DNA from: Clostridium sp.
GTDB taxonomy: Bacteria > Bacillota_I > Bacilli_A > RF39 > UBA660
NCBI GenBank assembly: GCA_023665725.1
Contig: JAMPDH010000004.1
Span: 1 to 64,000 of the forward strand
Direction: 5' to 3'
DNA length: 64,000 nucleotides
The position numbers and the translations under genes were made by a program. The stretch's first letter is position 1. Each line of letters opens with the position of its first letter. Below, piece by piece: positions 54,587-63,074 of this stretch. Under the pieces are notes generated by a model, which ran no database searches, was not told the origin of the DNA, and saw nothing but the letters and a program-made list of their open reading frames with translations.

Positions 54587-55585
54587 TTCTTCTATATCAA
54601 TATGAAGATTAATATCTTCCTCTGTAGGAAGTTCCTTAGATATATCTTCTGGTAAAAACTTGGTAATTTCGTAAGAACTTACACCAATTGGTTGATCTAT
54701 TCCTTTTAATGAATATTGTGCAGTTAATTTATCCTTTTCTTGGCAAAGTATAAGTCCTATTGATGGATTATCAGCTTCGTTTTTTAACATATCATTAACA
54801 GCGTTAAGATAAAAATTCATTTTACCAGCATATTCTGGTTTAAAACTATTTGCTTTTAATTCAACAACTACATAACACCTTAACTTTAAATGATAAAAAA
54901 GTAAATCAATATAGTAATCATCATTACCAACAGTTAATTTGTATTGATTCCCAACAAAACTAAATCCATTTCCTAATTCCAATAGAACATCTCGTATTCT
55001 ATTTATCATAGCCATTTCCAAGGATTTTTCTTTATATCCATCTCTTAAAGTTATGAAATCAAATATATAAGGATCTTTGATTACATTATTTACTAAATCA
55101 CTATCCGGACTAGGTAATGTATTACTAAAATTGTTAGCACTATTTCCAACCCTTAAGTGATATTTTCCATCTATTTGAAATGATAGTATATTTCTACTCC
55201 ATCCATTTTCTAGCGTTGCTTCAGCATATATTCTACGAATTTCTTTATCCTTAAACTTTTCAATTAATAGTAAATTATGTCCCCAAGGCAAATTTGCAAC
55301 AAGCTGTTGCAAATTCTCGTCATCTTTATATTCTTCATAAAATAGTTTCATATAGTTTAAATTTCTTTCAGAAAAACCTTTCATATTAGGAAATTCCAAT
55401 TTTAATTCTGTAGAAACATTTTTAATAAAACTTTTGCCATATTTGCTATTTTCTGAAATAATTTTTCCAAGTCTAAAATATAGCATAATTAAATTTTTAT
55501 TTACTTCAAACATCGTTTTTATTTGACTAGTTTTAATCTCATTTTTGATATTTAATAATATATTTTTAAAATCTTGTTCTAACAT
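54584..55585 (-). CDS. DUF1016/YhcG PD-(D/E)XK nuclease
   Basis: 333 aa. N-terminal DUF1016_N (NKNLIMLYFRLGKIISENSKYG, FSERNLNYMKLFYEEY, LPWGHNLLLI) and C-terminal nuclease with FVGNQYKLTVGNDDYYIDLLFYH and VVVELKANSFKPEYAGKMNFYLNAV (D, E-x-K). These proteins are typical of genomic islands and restriction-modification neighbourhoods. No methylase or restriction gene is next to it. SD GGAGG; promoter-like TATAAT near 55608. Followed by repeat B. Confidence 0.9.
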   Translation of the reverse strand: MLEQDFKNILLNIKNEIKTSQIKTMFEVNKNLIMLYFRLGKIISENSKYGKSFIKNVSTELKLEFPNMKGFSERNLNYMKLFYEEYKDDENLQQLVANLPWGHNLLLIEKFKDKEIRRIYAEATLENGWSRNILSFQIDGKYHLRVGNSANNFSNTLPSPDSDLVNNVIKDPYIFDFITLRDGYKEKSLEMAMINRIRDVLLELGNGFSFVGNQYKLTVGNDDYYIDLLFYHLKLRCYVVVELKANSFKPEYAGKMNFYLNAVNDMLKNEADNPSIGLILCQEKDKLTAQYSLKGIDQPIGVSSYEITKFLPEDISKELPTEEDINLHIDIEE

Positions 55586-55715
55586 TTGTAACCTCCATTA
55601 ATACTAATATTATATCACGGATTTATTCAGTTTAAATTATATTTAGATAAGATTTTAGTAATAAAAATTATAAACACTTTTAATCAAAATTAAAATTTTT
55701 CATGACGTTTTAAAA

Positions 55716-55765
55716 TAATTTAATTCAAAATAACAAAAATGGAGCCATAAGGCTCCTTCAGGGGG
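55716..55765 (-). repeat. Dispersed repeat C (short form)
   Basis: About 50 bp matching the hairpin end of repeats A and B (CCCCCTGA, GGAGCC-TTAT-GGCTCC, ATTTTTGTT), hairpin at 55741-55756. Here it forms the 3' end of a putative small RNA instead of following a gene directly. Confidence 0.8.
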
Positions 55766-55837
55766 TTTTGGTTGAACACTCTTATTCTTATAACTTAGTT
55801 AAAATTATAAGAGTATCCGCGTGATATTATTCACGCT
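55733..55837 (-). ncRNA. Putative small RNA ending in repeat C
   Basis: A strong promoter (-35 TTGACT 55867-55872, 17-bp spacer, -10 TATAAT 55844-55849) lies just past the recG stop and would start RNA near 55837. The RNA has a hairpin GCGTGA/TCACGC, a second stem ACTCTTAT/AAUAAGAGU-type, a single-stranded CCCCCTGA and the repeat C terminator. About 105 nt; no ORF with an SD is seen. Confidence 0.6.
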
Positions 55838-55876
55838 ATTATAATTATATATATAAAGGTCAAATAAGTCAAGAAC

Positions 55877-57871
55877 CTAATCCAAATTAATTGAACTTTG
55901 AATTATGTCATTTACATTTTTATATTCTGGTTTTAAGTAAAATTTCTTAGTTAAAAACTCTAAACTATCTTCTTTAGCACGTAATAAAATATTAAAATCG
56001 TTCTTTATATTTGCAACACTAAAGCACATATCTCCACTTTGACGAATGCCAAATATATCTCCACTACCTCTTAATTTAAAATCTTCTTCACTAACCTTAA
56101 ATCCATCATTTATTCTAGTTAAAACCTCTAATCTTTCTGTTTCATGTGATGAAATTAAAATACAATATGATTGTAATGAATTCCTACCAACTCTACCCCT
56201 TAATTGGTGAAGTTGTGAAAGACCAAATCTATAGGCATCAAATATAACTATCATAGTAGCATTAGGAACATCTACACCTACCTCAACAACAGTAGTACTG
56301 ATAAGAATATTTATATTCCCTTCCTTAAATTCTAACATAACCTCTTCTTTATCATTATCAGACATTTTTCCGTGTAGAGAACCAACTTTATATAATTTGC
56401 TAAATGCTTTATTCATTTTTTCTTCTAAATCAGTGACATTTTCAGTAGACATTTTGTCACTTTCTTCTATCATCGGACATATTACATATACTTGATGCTT
56501 TTTTTTCAGTTCCTCGTTCATCATAACTAGCACATCTTTAATTTCACTATTTTTCTTTAAATAAGTTATTACTCTTTTTCTACCATTTGGCATTGTATGA
56601 ATACTAGAAATATCCATATCTCCGTATATTGTTAAAGCATACGTTCTTGGGATTGGGGTAGCACTCATATATAATATATCTGGTGTTATTCCTTTATTTT
56701 TTAAACATCCTCTTTGATTTACTCCAAATCTATGTTGTTCATCTGTTATTACTAAACTTAAATTATTGTAAATTACATTATCACTAATAAGAGCATGAGT
56801 TCCTACTATTATATCTATTTCTCCATTTGATAAACCCTCTAATATTTCTTTTTTTTCTTTTACTTTAGTTTTACCAGTAAGAAGCTTAATAACAATATTA
56901 TAGTCTTTAAATGTTTCTATTAAATTATTGTAATGTTGATTGGCAAGTATTTCAGTTGGAACCATTAAAGCACTTTGCATGCCACTTAAAAAATTTATAT
57001 AAAGTGCGATAAATGCCACAATAGTTTTACCACTTCCAACATCTCCCTGTAACAATCTATTCATTCTTGAGGCACTAGTTAAATCATAATATATTGCTTC
57101 CACACATTTTAATTGGTCTTCAGTTAATTTAAACTTTAAAGAATTTATAAAATTATATACTTCTTCTTTATCTATATCTCTTTTTATACCAGCTTTATTA
57201 GATTTAGATAATTTTAAACTATTCATTTTAATCATAAATATAAATAATTCTTCATATTTTAAAGTTTTTTTTGCAAGATCAAGTTCAAAAGTGTTTTTAG
57301 GATTATGTATTGTTTTAATACTATCCTTTTTATTTAATAAATTATATTTTATATCCAAGTAATCAGGGATATATTCTGAAACAACAAAATCAGTATTTAT
57401 AGCTTCTCTTATAAATAAAGATATTTGCTTAGATGTAAGCCCATTCGTAGTATGGTATATAGGTTCAATTTTAGGTACTTTTGAAATAAGTCCCATTCTT
57501 ATTTCTGATGCAATTATTAAACTATGTTTTTTATCAAATTTACCTATAACTGTAACAGATGTAGATATAGATAGACTTGACTTCATAAATGCCCTATTAA
57601 AAATAGAAACATTTAGTAGTTTAGTCCCTGTATTAAGCTTAAATGTCATTTTATTTAACTTTTTATTAAAATAAAATATATTAGGAATACTTTCTACAAT
57701 ACCATCTATTATCACTTTATCATTATCCTCTAATATATTTAAATCACTTCTCTTTATTATTTCATATCTATAAGGATAGTACATAAGTAAATCATATATT
57801 GTTTTTATACCTATTTTTTCGAATTTTTTTACAATACTTGGCCCAATCCCATTTAAATCAACAAGTTCCAT
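55877..57871 (-). CDS. recG: ATP-dependent DNA helicase RecG
   Basis: 664 aa. N-terminal wedge domain with OB fold (IGPSIVKKFEKIGIKTIYDLLMYYPYRY; VIIDGIVESIPN), helicase motifs QGDVGSGKTIVA (I), DEQHRFGVNQR (II), MSATPIPRT (III) and QLRGRVGR (VI), and the RecG C-terminal region (KLRGSGDIFGIRQSG). It rewinds and reverses stalled forks. SD AGGAAGTGA. Usual length. Confidence 0.97.
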   Translation of the reverse strand: MELVDLNGIGPSIVKKFEKIGIKTIYDLLMYYPYRYEIIKRSDLNILEDNDKVIIDGIVESIPNIFYFNKKLNKMTFKLNTGTKLLNVSIFNRAFMKSSLSISTSVTVIGKFDKKHSLIIASEIRMGLISKVPKIEPIYHTTNGLTSKQISLFIREAINTDFVVSEYIPDYLDIKYNLLNKKDSIKTIHNPKNTFELDLAKKTLKYEELFIFMIKMNSLKLSKSNKAGIKRDIDKEEVYNFINSLKFKLTEDQLKCVEAIYYDLTSASRMNRLLQGDVGSGKTIVAFIALYINFLSGMQSALMVPTEILANQHYNNLIETFKDYNIVIKLLTGKTKVKEKKEILEGLSNGEIDIIVGTHALISDNVIYNNLSLVITDEQHRFGVNQRGCLKNKGITPDILYMSATPIPRTYALTIYGDMDISSIHTMPNGRKRVITYLKKNSEIKDVLVMMNEELKKKHQVYVICPMIEESDKMSTENVTDLEEKMNKAFSKLYKVGSLHGKMSDNDKEEVMLEFKEGNINILISTTVVEVGVDVPNATMIVIFDAYRFGLSQLHQLRGRVGRNSLQSYCILISSHETERLEVLTRINDGFKVSEEDFKLRGSGDIFGIRQSGDMCFSVANIKNDFNILLRAKEDSLEFLTKKFYLKPEYKNVNDIIQSSINLD

Positions 57872-57944
57872 AAAATCACTTCCTATTACTTATATACCAC
57901 ATTTATTTTTATTTTCCTTTTTTTAAAATAATTTTTAAAAAAGG

Positions 57945-57973
57945 TTGACAAAACATCTTTTTTTGAGTATTAT
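57945..57973 (+). promoter_or_regulatory. Promoter of a putative small RNA
   Basis: Plus strand -35 TTGACA (57945-57950), 17-bp spacer, -10 TATTAT (57968-57973). Confidence 0.65.
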
Positions 57974-57979
57974 ATGCAG

Positions 57980-58076
57980 TACCAATTCGATTTTAGGCGA
58001 ATTGGAGCTAGTATCACACTAGCCAACCCCTTTTTATTCTTTTATTGAACAGTTCTCAGGGGGACTGTTCTTTTTT
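57980..58076 (+). ncRNA. Putative structured small RNA (about 97 nt)
   Basis: After the promoter at 57945-57973 come three hairpins: CCAATTCG/CGAATTGG, GCTAGT/ACTAGC, and a terminator GAACAGT/ACTGTTC with TTTTTT. The terminator loop contains TCAGGGGG (58056-58063), and an upstream unpaired AACCCCT (about 58025-58031) could pair with it as a pseudoknot. It contains no ORF and lies between recG and the PFOR gene, antisense to both. It is not a family I can name (not SRP, 6S or tmRNA by sequence). Confidence 0.6.
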
Positions 58077-58081
58077 ATGTA

Positions 58082-61000
58082 TTATTTTTCACTTAAATTT
58101 TTATAATATTCAAATCTTTCAATAGCATTTTGCTTGTTCTTTTCAAGCAAATCCTCATAATTTTCTGGTTCTATAACTTTTAACATGGAGAATCTTGTCT
58201 GGCTATTTAAAAATTCCTCGTACATATCAAAATTAACATTTTTATAATCTAAATGGAATTTCTTTTCTAATGGATTATAATGGAATAATGGAAAATATCC
58301 ACATTCTACTGCTAATTTACTCGAATCTAGACTATTTATCATACCACCTTTTATACCATGTGATATACAGGTTGAATATGCAATTATTATAGATGGACCA
58401 TTATAAGAAACAGCCTCTTTAAATACTTTTAATACTTGATTATAGTTTGCACCTATTGAAATATGTGCAACATACACATGAGAATAAGATAAAGCAAGAC
58501 GGGCCAAATCTTTTTTATTAGTCTTTTTTCCAGTTGATGTAAATGCAGCAATGCTTCCAATTGTACTCGATTTTGAAGATTGACCTCCTGTATTAGAGTA
58601 AACCTCTGTGTCAAGCACAAGTATATTTACATTTTGATTACTTGCTAGAACGTGATCTATACCACTATAACCTATGTCATATGCCCAACCATCTCCACCT
58701 ATTGAAAATATTACTCTAGATGGTATGTAATCTTTTAATTCTACTAGTTCTTTAGGAACTATATTATAATCTATATTATCATATACCTTTTTAGTTATTT
58801 CATAATTATCATAATTATCTATCCATTCTTTAAATAAGTCTCCATTTTTATTATCTAAATTATTTTGCATTATACCCTTTATTCTTAATCTATTATAATT
58901 GTTGGCATTTAATATTCCAAATCCAAATTCAGCATTGTCTTCAAAAAGTGAATTAATCCATGGTATTGTATATGGAATACTTGGCATACTACCTCCATAA
59001 ATTGAAGAACATCCTGTTGCATTCGCTATTATTAAACTATCACCAAACATTTGTGTCAAAATTTTTATATAAGCTGTCTCACCACATCCTGCACACGCCC
59101 CATGAAACATAAATTTAGATTCCTTAAATTGTGAGCCTTTTACAGTATTTTCATTAAATAAAGGTTTATATTTTACATTTTCTGACAAATAATTATAAAT
59201 ATTTTGTATATTATTTCTAAGTTCAATGTCTATATTTTTGGATATTAATGCTTTTTCTTTACTTGGACAAGTTTTAATACAAAGGCCACATCCTGTACAA
59301 TCCTCAATAGAAATTCCTAATATAAAATAATAATTATCTTTCCCTATAACTTTTTTACATTTTTCTTTTACATAGGTTGGAGCATTGTTATACTCATTTT
59401 CATCTAATAGAAATGGTTTAATCACAGAATGTGGACATACAAATGAACATTGATTACACTCTATACAATTTTGGTTTATCCAACTAGGAACAAATTCACT
59501 TGTTTTTCTTTTTTCTAATTTACTTGTTCCGCACTCATATCTTCCATCCATAATATTTAGAAACTGAGAAACTGGTATTTCATTTCCTTGTCTTAATCTG
59601 ATTTTTTCAAAAACACTTAAATCTTTATTTTGTTTTATAATATATTTATCATCATATTTAACCTCTTTTATATATGAAATTGCTCCCTTAATAGCCTCTA
59701 TATTTTTATTAACTACTTCTATACCTTTACTAGAAAATTTATTTTTTATTTCATCAATTATTTTTTCTTCTATATTAGAGTAATCTATAATATTTGAAAG
59801 ATATAGTATTACTGTTTCCATAATAGTGCTTATCTTATTTAAAAGACCCGATTTTAAAGCTAATTCATAGGCATTTATTATATAAAGTTTTACATGTTTT
59901 TCTACTAGTATTTTTTTTATATTATCACTTATATAATTATTAACCTCTTCTTCTGTCTTATATGTATTTAAAATAAATATTCCATTTTCTCTTATATTTT
60001 TAATAACATCAAAATCATTTAAGTATGTATCTTTTGTTAAAACAATTACTCTTGGATTTTCTACATAATAGGTTGACTTAATAGGATTATCACTAAATCT
60101 TAAATGACTAAGTGTTACTCCACCTGACTTTTTAGAATCATACTGAAAATATCCTTGTACATATTTATCATAATTATTTCCGATTATTTTAATAATAGAT
60201 TTTGCGGCACTTATCATGCCATCACTACCATAACCATATATAAGCATTTCATCTGATGAAGATATATTATAATTATCTATTTTTAAACTCAAATTAGTAA
60301 CATCATCTTCTATTCCTATAGTAAAATTATTAATCGGATTATCAAGCATATCATAAATTGCTTTTATCTGTGCAGGTGTTGTATTTTTACTAGATAAGCC
60401 ATATCTTCCACCTACTATTTCATAATTAAATCCTTTTAGTGCTGCTACGACATCTAAATAAAGTGGTTCTCCAATGCTTCCATGTTCTTTTGTTCTATCT
60501 ATTACTGCTATAGATTTAACCGTTTTGGGAATGACATTTATTAAATATTCCTTACTAAATGGTCTATATAAATGTACCTCAACAAGTCCATACTCTTTAT
60601 TATGATCAATAAATTCTTTAATAGTTTCGCAAACTGATCCCATTGCAATTATAATTTTGATTGCCTCATTATTTCCATAGTAATTAAATGGTTTATAATT
60701 TTTACCTGTTATTTTATTTATCTTTTCCATATAATCATTTACAACATTTGGAATATTATTATATATACTATTTTTAGCTTCCGCCATTTGAAAATATATG
60801 TCATCATTTTCGGCGAGCCCTTTTACATTTGGATTAAGTGGATTTAACGCCTTTTTCCTAAATTCTTTTATTTTATTATAATTTACAATACTTTTTATAT
60901 CATCTAAATCTAATGTATTAATTTTATCAATTTCATGGCTTGTTCTGAAACCATCAAATGCATGAACAAAGGGCATACTAGATTCTATGCTAGATAAATG

Positions 61001-61459
61001 TGCAACTACAGATAAATAATTTGTATCCTGAACTGAGGAAGACATTAAAATTGAAAAGCCAGTCATTCTAGTTGCATATATATCTTGATGATCTCCAAAT
61101 ATACTTAGTGCATGTGTTGCTAAACTTCTTGCAGCAACATGAATAACACAAGGTAGCATTTCTCCTGCTATTTTATACATATTTGGTATCATTAAAAGAA
61201 GACCCTGGCTTGATGTAAATGTAGTAGTTAAACAACCAGCTTGTAGTGCTCCATGTATAAATCCAGCTACTCCGGCTTCACTTTGCATTTCTACAACATG
61301 AACATCTTCTCCAAAAATATTTTTATGTGTTTTTTTCCACTCATCTATATGTTCAGCCATTGGACTTGATGGAGTAATAGGATATACCCCTGCAAGTTCT
61401 GTGAACATATATGCAGATTTACTACATGCTTCATTTCCATCTATTGTTAATTTTTTCAT
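58082..61459 (-). CDS. nifJ: Pyruvate:ferredoxin (flavodoxin) oxidoreductase
   Basis: 1125 aa single-chain PFOR; AGGTGA sets the ATG at 61459. Domain order: pyrimidine-binding (YPITPSSPMAEHID, near residue 30), transketolase C-like, gamma domain, an EKR segment (RLRQGNEIPVSQF), two 4Fe-4S clusters (CIECNQCSFVCPHS; CTGCGLCIKTCPS), then the TPP domain (GACAGCGE, GCSSIYGGS, GGDGWAYDIGY, NTGGQSSKSS). It oxidises pyruvate to acetyl-CoA and reduces ferredoxin, so the cell is fermentative and anaerobic. Oxygen-sensitive enzyme of the cytoplasm. Single gene. Confidence 0.97.
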   Translation of the reverse strand: MKKLTIDGNEACSKSAYMFTELAGVYPITPSSPMAEHIDEWKKTHKNIFGEDVHVVEMQSEAGVAGFIHGALQAGCLTTTFTSSQGLLLMIPNMYKIAGEMLPCVIHVAARSLATHALSIFGDHQDIYATRMTGFSILMSSSVQDTNYLSVVAHLSSIESSMPFVHAFDGFRTSHEIDKINTLDLDDIKSIVNYNKIKEFRKKALNPLNPNVKGLAENDDIYFQMAEAKNSIYNNIPNVVNDYMEKINKITGKNYKPFNYYGNNEAIKIIIAMGSVCETIKEFIDHNKEYGLVEVHLYRPFSKEYLINVIPKTVKSIAVIDRTKEHGSIGEPLYLDVVAALKGFNYEIVGGRYGLSSKNTTPAQIKAIYDMLDNPINNFTIGIEDDVTNLSLKIDNYNISSSDEMLIYGYGSDGMISAAKSIIKIIGNNYDKYVQGYFQYDSKKSGGVTLSHLRFSDNPIKSTYYVENPRVIVLTKDTYLNDFDVIKNIRENGIFILNTYKTEEEVNNYISDNIKKILVEKHVKLYIINAYELALKSGLLNKISTIMETVILYLSNIIDYSNIEEKIIDEIKNKFSSKGIEVVNKNIEAIKGAISYIKEVKYDDKYIIKQNKDLSVFEKIRLRQGNEIPVSQFLNIMDGRYECGTSKLEKRKTSEFVPSWINQNCIECNQCSFVCPHSVIKPFLLDENEYNNAPTYVKEKCKKVIGKDNYYFILGISIEDCTGCGLCIKTCPSKEKALISKNIDIELRNNIQNIYNYLSENVKYKPLFNENTVKGSQFKESKFMFHGACAGCGETAYIKILTQMFGDSLIIANATGCSSIYGGSMPSIPYTIPWINSLFEDNAEFGFGILNANNYNRLRIKGIMQNNLDNKNGDLFKEWIDNYDNYEITKKVYDNIDYNIVPKELVELKDYIPSRVIFSIGGDGWAYDIGYSGIDHVLASNQNVNILVLDTEVYSNTGGQSSKSSTIGSIAAFTSTGKKTNKKDLARLALSYSHVYVAHISIGANYNQVLKVFKEAVSYNGPSIIIAYSTCISHGIKGGMINSLDSSKLAVECGYFPLFHYNPLEKKFHLDYKNVNFDMYEEFLNSQTRFSMLKVIEPENYEDLLEKNKQNAIERFEYYKNLSEK

Positions 61460-61510
61460 ATCTTTCACCTATTTCTATATATATTATATCAATATTATAA
61501 TATTTTTTAA

Positions 61511-61536
61511 AGAAAAAATGCCATATAAGGCATTTT
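61511..61536 (-). terminator. Terminator of the CotD-like gene
   Basis: Minus strand AAATGCC/GGCATTT arms with TTTTTTC; overlaps the stop codon. Confidence 0.75.
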
Positions 61537-61819
61537 AGTTTTGGAAATTATTGCATCCACCACAGTCGTTATTAACTACAACATTTTCTTCACTACAAGT
61601 ATATTGTGGTGTGTAAGTATGATTATAGATATGTTTATTTACAACATGTGTATGAATTGGACAACAATGTGGAACTTCGTGATAGAATTCTTTTTCCACG
61701 CATTTTGTTATAGTTGGCTCCATGATTGGGCTTTCCATTTGAGGACGATCACAGCAAGGATTTCCAATATTCATTCCAAATCCACGTTGGCGATTACAAC
61801 ATTTATTATTAAATAGCAT
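61535..61819 (-). CDS. CotD-like spore coat protein
   Basis: 94 aa rich in Cys and His (NKCCNRQRG, NPCCDRP, HCCPIHTHVVNKHIYNHTYTPQYTC, CGGC). The HxHxxxxHxYxH pattern is that of CotD-family coat proteins, which are laid on the inner coat late in sporulation. SD AAGGGGG. A CATATTATA element (61843-61851, minus strand) could be a SigE/SigK -10 box. Identification is by composition and motif. Confidence 0.7.
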   Translation of the reverse strand: MLFNNKCCNRQRGFGMNIGNPCCDRPQMESPIMEPTITKCVEKEFYHEVPHCCPIHTHVVNKHIYNHTYTPQYTCSEENVVVNNDCGGCNNFQN

Positions 61820-61842
61820 AAATTTATCCCCCTTATCTAATT

Positions 61843-61851
61843 TATAATATG
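61843..61851 (-). promoter_or_regulatory. Possible SigE/SigK -10 element of the CotD-like gene
   Basis: CATATTATA on the minus strand fits CATAnnnTA (SigK) and approaches CATACANT (SigE). No clear -35 AC or ATA stands at the exact spacing, so tentative. Confidence 0.35.
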
Positions 61852-61917
61852 AGGATAATTTATAATTGAATATGTTATTTGTCTTACTTTAAAATAATAA
61901 TTACTTATAATGTATAT

Positions 61918-62520
61918 TTACTTCTTTTTTACTTTGCGCTTAGTAATTCCTATTGAATCATCTATATAATCAAATAACATTTCTTTAAATCTAATCCAAA
62001 ATTTATCCATTATTTTTTTTACATCATTTTGTTCTAATGAAAAATGTGTTTTAGTAGAATTTTCCAAATAATGTTTATCTTTAAAATAACCTATTTTTAA
62101 TTTAATAATATAAGTTTCAACTGGTGAAAATGTATCTAATATTGGTTTAATATCAAATACTTTTGTAAGGTATAATAATTTTTCATATGGATTAGATGGT
62201 ATATCTTTTAAATCTTTATTTTGATTACTACTATATCTTTCTTCCTTTAATAATTCCTGCATTTTGGGAATTAAAATATTATTAAATTCCTTTAATTCAT
62301 TTTTATATGTAAACTTACTAAAGTTATTTGAAAGTACAATACCTACAATATCTAATAATGTCCTTTCGTGTTCATCTAATTTATTATACATTTTAATTAT
62401 TTGATATACGCTATAATCCCCAAAGTAATTAAACAAAATACCATAAGTCTTACTACTTAATGTAATAAAATCCTTTTTGGGTATATATTGGTAATTAAAA
62501 CTATTTATATTTTTTTTCAT
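61918..62520 (-). CDS. Paralogue of the sigma-fusion modules
   Basis: 200 aa. Residues 35-92 (YSVYQIIKMYNKLDEHERTLL to FNNILIPKMQELL) match the TVYELL...LLPKM modules of the 851-aa sigma fusion. Residues about 125-190 (LDTFSPVETYIIKLKIGYFKDKHYLEN to FKEMLFDYIDDSIG) match its C-terminal region-4-like domain (LTPKEALIICLKLGYIDDKYFS to INKFIDDAIV). There is no sigma region 2, so it cannot be a full sigma factor. It may bind DNA or polymerase, or regulate the fusion. SD AGAGGAAAG. Promoter TTGACT-17-TAATAT; a Spo0A box lies 80 bp upstream. Confidence 0.65.
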   Translation of the reverse strand: MKKNINSFNYQYIPKKDFITLSSKTYGILFNYFGDYSVYQIIKMYNKLDEHERTLLDIVGIVLSNNFSKFTYKNELKEFNNILIPKMQELLKEERYSSNQNKDLKDIPSNPYEKLLYLTKVFDIKPILDTFSPVETYIIKLKIGYFKDKHYLENSTKTHFSLEQNDVKKIMDKFWIRFKEMLFDYIDDSIGITKRKVKKK

Positions 62521-62597
62521 ATCTTTCCTCTTCCTATATTACTTTTATATATTATAGTTTTAATTAAATGAAGTCAATAATTTTAGCATATAATTCA

Positions 62598-62604
62598 TTC
62601 GACA
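62598..62604 (-). promoter_or_regulatory. Spo0A box upstream of the sigma-module paralogue
   Basis: Minus strand TTTGTCGAATGA holds TGTCGAA, about 80 bp before the gene at 62520 and upstream of a TTGACT...TAATAT promoter; the T-run of the preceding DUF212 gene's weak terminator runs into it. Confidence 0.5.
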
Positions 62605-62623
62605 AAAAAAGACAATATTGCCT

Positions 62624-63070
62624 TTAAAACATAAGATCTAATATTATACTACTACATATTCCAAGAATTATTCCTCCTAGGACTTCTAATGGTTGATGAC
62701 CCAATTGTTCCTTCAGCTTTCTAAAATTAAATTTTATATCATTTTCAAAAAGTTCATCAACTATTAAATTTATTGCTTGTGCTTGTTTACCACTTTGCAT
62801 TCTAAGTCCCATAGAATCATACGCTATAATTAATGTAAAGACTAGCCCTATGGCAAATAAAGGTGATTCTACTCCTATATTTATACCAATAAGCGTTGTA
62901 AGTGAGGTTGCGAAAGATGTATGACTACTAGGCATTCCACCACTTCCATTAAAAAGTCTTCCCCACTTTAATTTATTACTTTTTATAGATTCAATACTAA
63001 ACTTTATTATTTGACATATTAATAGTGTTAAAATTGGAATTATAATAAATTTATAATTGTTAAGTGACAT
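62624..63070 (-). CDS. DUF212 (divergent PAP2) membrane protein
   Basis: 148 aa. Three or four membrane helices with the acid-phosphatase-like motif SGGMPSSHTSFATSL and the ending GHQPLEVLGGIILG. DUF212/YuiD proteins are a divergent branch of the PAP2 phosphatase superfamily; substrate unknown, a lipid diphosphate is likely. It starts 4 bp after the recO stop, so is cotranscribed. Confidence 0.85.
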   Translation of the reverse strand: MSLNNYKFIIIPILTLLICQIIKFSIESIKSNKLKWGRLFNGSGGMPSSHTSFATSLTTLIGINIGVESPLFAIGLVFTLIIAYDSMGLRMQSGKQAQAINLIVDELFENDIKFNFRKLKEQLGHQPLEVLGGIILGICSSIILDLMF

Positions 63071-63074
63071 TTTA

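Noticed and set aside
52971-55765. CRISPR-like repeats
   Set aside because: Copies are long, few and separated by genes rather than by uniform spacers; no cas genes.
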